DNA of 64,000 nucleotides from Chitinophaga fulva (GTDB lineage: Bacteria > Bacteroidota > Bacteroidia > Chitinophagales > Chitinophagaceae), in contig NZ_JABBGC010000004.1 in the NCBI RefSeq assembly GCF_012927205.1, forward strand, positions 970,485 to 1,034,484. Direction: 5' to 3'. The position numbers and the translations under genes are program-made. Below, in pieces: positions 58,575 to 64,000 of this stretch (position 1 is the stretch's first letter; each line of letters opens with the position of its first letter). The notes beneath the pieces are model-generated. The model was given only the letters and a program-made list of their open reading frames with translations. It was not told the DNA's origin and made no database searches.

Positions 58575-60959
58575 ATGAAATACCTGATCACCTGCCTGCT
58601 GGCGGCAGCAACCACCGCCTCAGGATTTGCACAGCAACGTACGATGAAGCTGTGGTATACCTCCCCTGCCAGCGCTACCGCGAAAGACGGCACTTCTCCC
58701 TGGAAAGATGATCCGGCATGGCTACAGGCCCTGCCACTGGGCAATGGCAACATTGGCGCTATGGTATTCGGCGATGTCAACCAGGAACGGGTACAGCTAA
58801 ACGAAAAGACGTTGTGGAATGGCAGCAACAATGATAATGACAATCCCGAAGCAGCCAAATATCTGCCCGAAATAAGAAAGCTATTGTTCCAGGGCAAGTT
58901 TAAGGAAGCTACGGCCCTCACCAATAAAACACAGATCTGTAAAGGCGCCGGCTCCGGACATGGCGACGGCTCCAACGTACCGTTTGGCACCTATCAAACA
59001 CTGGGTGATCTCCGGCTGGATTTCGGTAAAAGTTCTTCTTATACCGGATATCAACGCAGCCTGCAATTGGATGATGCGATGGTGCGCGTCAGCTATGAAC
59101 AGGACGGTGTGCATTATACCCGCGAATATTTTGTGAGCGCGCCCGCTAATGTACTGGCGGTAAAACTATCGGCCGATAAAAGAGGAGCCATCAGCTTTTC
59201 CGCCACCATGGACCGGCCCGAACGTTTTGCCACGAAAACAACCGGCAATGAACTGGTGATGACCGGCGCTTTAAACAATGGCAAAGGTGGTGATGGCATG
59301 AAATACATGGCACGCTTGCAGGCCCGTAACAAAGGAGGACACGTAACCTACACCGGTAATCAACTGACCGTAAAAAATGCAGACGAAGTGGTGTTGTACC
59401 TGTCGGCATCCACCGACTATCTGCCTAACTACCCTGCTTATAAAGGGCGTGATTTCAGCGGACTGACAGCCAAAGCGCTGCAAGCCGCCACAGCACTCCC
59501 TTACACCCAGTTGAAACAGGCCCACATCAAAGATTATCAACGCTTGTATAACCGGGTAGCTTTACAACTGGCAGATGATACGGCTGACGATATCCCTACC
59601 GATGTACGGTTGCAACGGATAAAAGAAACCGGCAACGACAACCATCTGACGGAATTGTATTTCCAGTACGGCCGCTACCTGCTCATCTCTTCCGCCCGGA
59701 AAAATACGTTGCCAGCCAATTTGCAGGGAATATGGGCCAACAAAATACTGGCCCCGTGGAACGGAGACTATCACACTAACATCAACGTACAAATGAATTA
59801 CTGGCCGGCAGAAGTGACCAATCTCAGCGAGTTGCATTTGTCGCTGACCAGTTTTATCCAGGGGCTTGAAAAACCGGCCACCCGGTCAGCTGCCGTACAG
59901 TTTGGCGGTACCGGCTGGTGCATCAGTCCCATCGTGAACGTGTGGGGCTTTACCTCGCCCGGAGAAGACCCTTCCTGGGGGCTTACCGCCGGCGCCAGCG
60001 GCTGGATCTGTCAACATCTCTGGGAACATTTTGCTTTTACCCGCGATACCGCTTATCTGCGTAAGGTATATCCTACGCTGCGGGAAGCGGCCCGTTTTTA
60101 CCTGGGCTGGCTCGTGAAAGATCCGGAAACCGGTAAACTGGTGTCTGGTCCGGCTTCTTCGCCGGAAAATGCTTTTGAAGCGCCTGACGGCAGCAATGGT
60201 ACTATCAGTATGGGACCATCGCATGACCAGGAGGTGATACAGGAACTGTTCACTAACGTATTACAGGCGGCTACGGTGCTGCAACAGTCAGATTCCTTCC
60301 TGGACAAACTGCGCGACGCTAAAGACAACCTGTTACAACCACAGATAGGAGAGGACGGCAGAGTGATGGAATGGGCCAAACCTTACCCAGAGAAAGAACC
60401 AGGGCACCGGCATATGTCGCATTTATATGCCCTGTATCCGGGTGCTGCTTTCAATGAAGCCCAGACGCCGCAATATGTCAACGCGGCGCGTAAATCGCTC
60501 GAATACCGCCTGCAACACGGCGGTGCACAGACAGGTTGGAGCGCCGCCTGGGTGACCAGCATGTGGGCGCGCCTGAAAAATGGACCGGAAGCTTTAAAAG
60601 CATTTAATATTGTTGTAGCGCATAAATCGGCTTACAACCTGTTCAACTTGCATCCGCCATTCCAGATAGACGGTAATTTCGGCGCTACCGCCGGTATTGC
60701 TGAAATGCTGCTGCAAAGCCATGAAAATATGGTGACGCTGCTGCCCGCGCTGCCAGCGGAATGGAAAAACGGAACAGCCAACGGTCTCTGTGCCCGCGGT
60801 GGTTTTGTGGTGAACATGTCGTGGAAAGATGGCCGGTTGGCGACTGCTACGCTGCATGCCACTAAAAATGGTGGTTGCCAGGTGCGTTACCGCGATCAGA
60901 TCGTGGTGCTCAATACCGAAGCTGGTAAAGATTATCCGCTGGATGCGCTGTTACGCTAA
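58575..60959 (+). CDS. secreted GH95 alpha-L-fucosidase/galactosidase-like enzyme
   Basis: A 794-residue exported glycosidase with a 20-residue signal peptide. It opens with the GH95 block LPLGNGNIGAMVFGDVNQERVQLNEKTLW. The barrel has YHTNINVQMNYWPAEVTNL (the two Asn that assist the attacking water), the SHDQEVIQELF Glu region, GHRHMSHLYALYPG and PFQIDGNFGATAGIAEML with the conserved Asp. These match the residues of the inverting alpha-1,2-fucosidase AfcA. It cleaves terminal alpha-L-fucose or alpha-L-galactose from plant or host glycans. A near-consensus TATCTTTC box is at 58538-58545. It stands alone and ends at a strong inverted repeat. Confidence 0.93.
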   Translation: MKYLITCLLAAATTASGFAQQRTMKLWYTSPASATAKDGTSPWKDDPAWLQALPLGNGNIGAMVFGDVNQERVQLNEKTLWNGSNNDNDNPEAAKYLPEIRKLLFQGKFKEATALTNKTQICKGAGSGHGDGSNVPFGTYQTLGDLRLDFGKSSSYTGYQRSLQLDDAMVRVSYEQDGVHYTREYFVSAPANVLAVKLSADKRGAISFSATMDRPERFATKTTGNELVMTGALNNGKGGDGMKYMARLQARNKGGHVTYTGNQLTVKNADEVVLYLSASTDYLPNYPAYKGRDFSGLTAKALQAATALPYTQLKQAHIKDYQRLYNRVALQLADDTADDIPTDVRLQRIKETGNDNHLTELYFQYGRYLLISSARKNTLPANLQGIWANKILAPWNGDYHTNINVQMNYWPAEVTNLSELHLSLTSFIQGLEKPATRSAAVQFGGTGWCISPIVNVWGFTSPGEDPSWGLTAGASGWICQHLWEHFAFTRDTAYLRKVYPTLREAARFYLGWLVKDPETGKLVSGPASSPENAFEAPDGSNGTISMGPSHDQEVIQELFTNVLQAATVLQQSDSFLDKLRDAKDNLLQPQIGEDGRVMEWAKPYPEKEPGHRHMSHLYALYPGAAFNEAQTPQYVNAARKSLEYRLQHGGAQTGWSAAWVTSMWARLKNGPEALKAFNIVVAHKSAYNLFNLHPPFQIDGNFGATAGIAEMLLQSHENMVTLLPALPAEWKNGTANGLCARGGFVVNMSWKDGRLATATLHATKNGGCQVRYRDQIVVLNTEAGKDYPLDALLR

Positions 60960-60980
60960 ACTTCATCTTCCCCCTAAAAT

Positions 60981-61022
60981 GATTTTGGGATTTTGGTGGT
61001 CATCCTCCAAAATCCCAAAATC
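60981..61022. terminator. bidirectional terminator between GH95 and the efflux operon
   Basis: Perfect 16-base arms (60981-60996 and 61007-61022) with a 10-base loop, between convergent stops at 60959 and 61044. A-rich sequence follows, so the reverse direction has a U-run as well. Confidence 0.88.
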
Positions 61023-61043
61023 AAAAAATCGAAAATCAGAAAA

Positions 61044-62195
61044 TTACTCGTCTGCTCCTTCGCCGGTATTTTTCAGTTTACCTAACAACGAATAAGCGCC
61101 TGTTGTCACAATCTTCTCATTGGTGAGGTCTTTCCCGCCAGGTAGCAGTTGTATCATTTTACTTTCTTTCAGGCCTGTGTTAACGGGTACGAGCGTGAAG
61201 CTGTTGCCATCTTTGGTGGTAAACACATATTCTTTGCCCATATAACGTACCACGGCATCTTCCGGCACAGCGAGGGCCTGTTGATTGTCCATGTCAAAGG
61301 TGGCATTGAGGAACATGCCGGGCAGCAGGTCATGTCCCGGATTTTCAAAGTGGCAGTGTATCAGGCCGCTCCGGTTGTCATTGATGTTTTTAGTGACGAG
61401 GATCGTTTCAATATCATACACTTTATCGGGCCTGTCTACCAGTGTCACTTTACCTTTCAGCCCTTTATGGAAGGATGGGATATCTTTCTCAAACACCGTG
61501 ATGGCCGCGTGGATATCTTCCGGGTTTACCAGTTCAAACATCACATCAGCAGGCATCACATAACGGCCGATGTTTACATTCACTTTTGTAACGTAACCAT
61601 TGATAGGAGAGTAGAGCGGCGCTGTACGGGAGATATTGCCCACCGTCAGTTTGTCCGGGTTGATGTTGATGATACGCAGTTTTTCTCCCACAGACTTCAG
61701 CATTACCTGCGCTGTTTTATATTCATTGAGCACCTGTTGATACCGCTTTTTGCTGATAGCATCCGCTTCGCTGAGGGTACGTTGTCTGTCCATATCGGCC
61801 GACAGGTATTCCATATTGGCTTTGGCGGTAAGGTATTCCTGTTGCAGCTGCACATAACTCTGGTCTTCCATGGTGCCGATCGTTTCTCCCCTGGACACCT
61901 GGCTGCCGGGCAGCAGGCGGGTGCTTTTGAGATAGCCACCCATCGGGAAGCTGATGGAGATAAGGTTTTGCGGGGGCACGTCTACCGTTCCGGTGGCGCG
62001 GAGCGTAGCGTGCATGTTGACCATGCGCACGGTGTCGAGCACGATGCCCGCATTTTTTTTCTGGACACTGTCGAGGGTAACGGTGTTATTATCTGGCGCC
62101 GGTTTGTTTTCGGCCGTTGTTTTCTCTGCTGCCGGTTTATTGTTACAGGCGTATAGGAAGCCGGTGATGGCGATGTATATGAATATCTTCCGCAT
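61044..62195 (-). CDS. RND efflux periplasmic adaptor lipoprotein (CusB/CzcB-like)
   Basis: A 383-residue membrane-fusion protein with a lipoprotein signal (FLYACNN). It has the usual order: barrel-sandwich half (~70-110), an alpha-helical hairpin (~110-170: VQLQQEYLTAKANMEYLSADMDRQRTLSE), second lipoyl half (TAPLYSPINGYVTKVNVNIGRYV), a beta-barrel and a C-terminal membrane-proximal domain (AVPEDAVVRYMGKEYVF). It links the inner-membrane pump to the outer-membrane channel. The start is two bases after the pump-channel fusion stop, so they are one operon. Likely cargo: divalent metal ions or copper/silver. Confidence 0.92.
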   Translation of the reverse strand: MRKIFIYIAITGFLYACNNKPAAEKTTAENKPAPDNNTVTLDSVQKKNAGIVLDTVRMVNMHATLRATGTVDVPPQNLISISFPMGGYLKSTRLLPGSQVSRGETIGTMEDQSYVQLQQEYLTAKANMEYLSADMDRQRTLSEADAISKKRYQQVLNEYKTAQVMLKSVGEKLRIININPDKLTVGNISRTAPLYSPINGYVTKVNVNIGRYVMPADVMFELVNPEDIHAAITVFEKDIPSFHKGLKGKVTLVDRPDKVYDIETILVTKNINDNRSGLIHCHFENPGHDLLPGMFLNATFDMDNQQALAVPEDAVVRYMGKEYVFTTKDGNSFTLVPVNTGLKESKMIQLLPGGKDLTNEKIVTTGAYSLLGKLKNTGEGADE

Positions 62196-62196
62196 G

Positions 62197-64000
62197 CTAT
62201 TGCTGATTGAATTGTAATAAATACTCCAGTTCTGTTTTCCGGGTGTTCAGTTCCTTTAAAACATCGATATACTGGCTTTGTAGGGCGATGGCGTTGCTGA
62301 CGAGGGTGCTCCATTCGATGTACCCTATTTCGCCGTTTTTATAGCTGATATTGGCCGTTTGGATGATGATATCGGATTGTTTCAGGGCTGATTGCTGATA
62401 GTAGCGGATAGCCTGCTGGTATTTCTGATAATCGTTCCAGTTTTGTTCCAGCTGCGTACGCAGCTGTACAGTGGCCAGTTCAGTGGCAGTGGCAGCGCTG
62501 GCCTGCATTTGTTGCGCTGCCTTGATACGGGCTTTCTGCGCGGATGCGAAGATGGGAATGCCAATGCCTATTTGTGCGGCAGAGAACCGGTGCCCGCCAC
62601 CATAGTAGCGTTCCACCTGGTTTCTGTCGGACTGCCAGCCGATAAAGGACTGGTTGACGTAACCCAGCGTCCAGTCAGGCAGCAGCTTTGCTTTTTCCAG
62701 TTGTGTTTTGCTGTTGGTGATTTCCTGTTGTTGCTGATAGGCACGCAGGAAAGGATGTTGTTGGAGGGTAGTGCTGTCAAACAGTACTACTGCGCTGGTG
62801 AGGCTGTCTACCGGATCAATGTTGCCGGTGGTTTCATGCAGTAACATGCCCAACTGGGTGACGGCTGTTTTCTGATCGGCCTGTATCATATCCAGTTGTA
62901 TGTGGGCTTGCTGGAACTGGTTATCGAGCGTGGCTTTTTCGAGGAGATTGCTCTCGCCGTTGTCATAGCGGATTTTGGCCACCCTGGAATAACTGGACAG
63001 GATGCTGTCAGTTTTTTGCAGTAGTGTTTTCTTGGCTTTCAGGTATTGCAACTGGAGATAGGCCAGTTTCACGAGGCGCGCCACTTCCGCCTGTTGCAGT
63101 GCTGTCTGTAGTTTGGCCTGTTGCCATTCCCGTTCATATACCTGCCGTTGCCGTTTGTATACAGCAGGGAAAGAGAAGCCCTGCGATATAGTGAACTTAT
63201 TATCAAAAAAAGCACTGTTGACGCTTCCTAACTCTGCTGCCAGGGAGGTTTTAGGCAGATCGGTGCTGTTGCGGGAAATGGCTTCGTAATAAGCTGCCTG
63301 CTGCTGGTTGAGCTTCAGTTGCAGGTTTTGCTGCTGTGCTGTCTGAAGGGCCTGTTGCAAAGTAAGCGGGCGGGCATCCTGGGCTTTCAGCAAAGAAGGT
63401 GCTACCACCAGCAGGAGTATCATCAGGGCAGCCGGTTTCGGTTTTTTCCATCCTTCTTCAAATAATAAAAAGAGGGCAGGAAGCACTACCAGCGTGAGCA
63501 TGGTAGCAGTGATCAGTCCGCCGATCACGACGGTGGCCAGCGGGCGTTGCACTTCCGCGCCGGCGCCATTGCTGAGGGCCATGGGAAGGAAGCCAAGGGA
63601 GGCCACGGTGGCGGTCATCAGTACGGGCCTTAACCGGTCATGGGTAGCCTGTATGATAATCTGCCGGATGTTGGTCATACCACTGATTTTTAGTTGGTTC
63701 ATTTCTCCGATTAATACGATACCATTTAATACAGCCACGCCGAATAATGCGATGAAACCGATGCCGGCAGAAATGCTGAACGGCATGCCACGCAGCCACA
63801 GCGTGAATACGCCACCGATGGCTGACAGCGGGATGGCGGAAAATATCAGCAGGCAGTATTTAAATTTACGGAAGGCAAAAAACAACATAAGGAATATCAA
63901 CAGCAGGGCAACGGGCAAGGCTATACTGAGTCTTTTCGTAGCATGCTGAAGGTTCTCGTACTGCCCGCCATAGGTGATATAATAACCTGTGGGTAGTTTG
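62197..64000 (-). CDS. CusA/CzcA RND pump fused to a TolC-type outer-membrane factor (5' end outside window)
   Basis: Partial: the frame stays open to the right edge (LPTGYYITYGGQYENLQ is encoded there), so only the last ~600 residues are seen. The first ~190 visible residues are the C-terminal half of a heavy-metal RND permease with membrane helices (SIALPVALLLIFLMLFFAF; ISAGIGFIALFGVAVLNGIVL; GGLITATMLTLVVLPALFLLF). A linker with a hydrophobic, signal-like segment (AALMILLLVVAPSLLKAQ) follows, then ~370 residues of outer-membrane factor with long coiled-coil helices (LQQALQTAQQQNLQLKLNQQQ). Pump and channel in one chain occurs in Bacteroidota Cus/Czc systems. With the adaptor two bases downstream, the complete tripartite exporter is encoded by two genes. 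Confidence 0.92.
   Translation of the reverse strand, partial: KLPTGYYITYGGQYENLQHATKRLSIALPVALLLIFLMLFFAFRKFKYCLLIFSAIPLSAIGGVFTLWLRGMPFSISAGIGFIALFGVAVLNGIVLIGEMNQLKISGMTNIRQIIIQATHDRLRPVLMTATVASLGFLPMALSNGAGAEVQRPLATVVIGGLITATMLTLVVLPALFLLFEEGWKKPKPAALMILLLVVAPSLLKAQDARPLTLQQALQTAQQQNLQLKLNQQQAAYYEAISRNSTDLPKTSLAAELGSVNSAFFDNKFTISQGFSFPAVYKRQRQVYEREWQQAKLQTALQQAEVARLVKLAYLQLQYLKAKKTLLQKTDSILSSYSRVAKIRYDNGESNLLEKATLDNQFQQAHIQLDMIQADQKTAVTQLGMLLHETTGNIDPVDSLTSAVVLFDSTTLQQHPFLRAYQQQQEITNSKTQLEKAKLLPDWTLGYVNQSFIGWQSDRNQVERYYGGGHRFSAAQIGIGIPIFASAQKARIKAAQQMQASAATATELATVQLRTQLEQNWNDYQKYQQAIRYYQQSALKQSDIIIQTANISYKNGEIGYIEWSTLVSNAIALQSQYIDVLKELNTRKTELEYLLQFNQQ

Noticed and set aside
61149-62156. 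A 335-codon frame opposite the efflux adaptor
   Set aside because: Antisense shadow with Phe/His/Val-rich composition; the adaptor is certain.

Overview
The window comes from a Bacteroidota chromosome, most plausibly Chitinophagaceae (Chitinophaga-like). Evidence: Bacteroidetes promoters (TTG, about 17-19 nt, then TAnnTTTG), a type IX secretion C-terminal domain, an ECF sigma/FecR/STN signalling set, fused CusA-TolC efflux, many secreted glycan-active enzymes (PL6, GH2, GH95, CE2-like) and almost no strong Shine-Dalgarno sequences. I saw no rRNA, tRNA, CRISPR array, transposase or integrase.

Layout. 0-8.2 kb: hydrolase, two AraC regulators, a DHFR-like reductase, an SGNH esterase coupled to an AraC gene, a YihY membrane protein, and a GPH transporter with an AGE/cellobiose 2-epimerase-like gene. 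8.2-11.4 kb: REP-like palindromes, a secreted PL6 lyase with a LacI-type operator upstream, and rpiA. 11.4-16.8 kb: a TetR regulator with matching operators at its own promoter and at a SnoaL/metallo-beta-lactamase pair, plus a divergent operon encoding a ketoacyl synthase III fused to a haem-oxygenase-like domain. 16.8-26.3 kb: LigD, a sugar kinase, AraC, SDR, topoisomerase III, a DUF2064 protein and a GNAT-ankyrin fusion. 26.4-32.1 kb: sigma factor, FecR, GH2 and a small protein in one direction, with an orphan STN-domain protein diverging.

32.2-38.4 kb is a compact biosynthetic operon: flavoprotein, methyltransferase, type III polyketide synthase, FabI/FabL-like reductase, FabZ-like dehydratase, FabF-like synthase, acyl carrier protein and phosphopantetheinyl transferase, closed by a strong terminator. 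It looks able to build its own acyl starter and pass it to the type III synthase for a tailored phenolic or pyrone lipid. 38.4-46.7 kb holds small regulators, a deacetylase-glycosyltransferase-glycosidase cassette, a DUF2089-like regulator operon and a CRP regulator with a degenerate receiver. 46.8-54.4 kb is core metabolism: tricorn-like protease, aspartate ammonia-lyase, transketolase and a HAD phosphatase.

54.4-57.2 kb is the most unusual stretch: an A+T-rich island with a MACPF (perforin-fold) lipoprotein and an outer-membrane barrel resembling omptins. A diverged copy of the 3' end of the preceding HAD gene lies on its far side, so the island seems to have arrived by recombination at that gene end. 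Beyond it lie an outer-membrane barrel protein, a small membrane protein, a GH95 fucosidase-like enzyme and a heavy-metal efflux operon that runs off the right edge.
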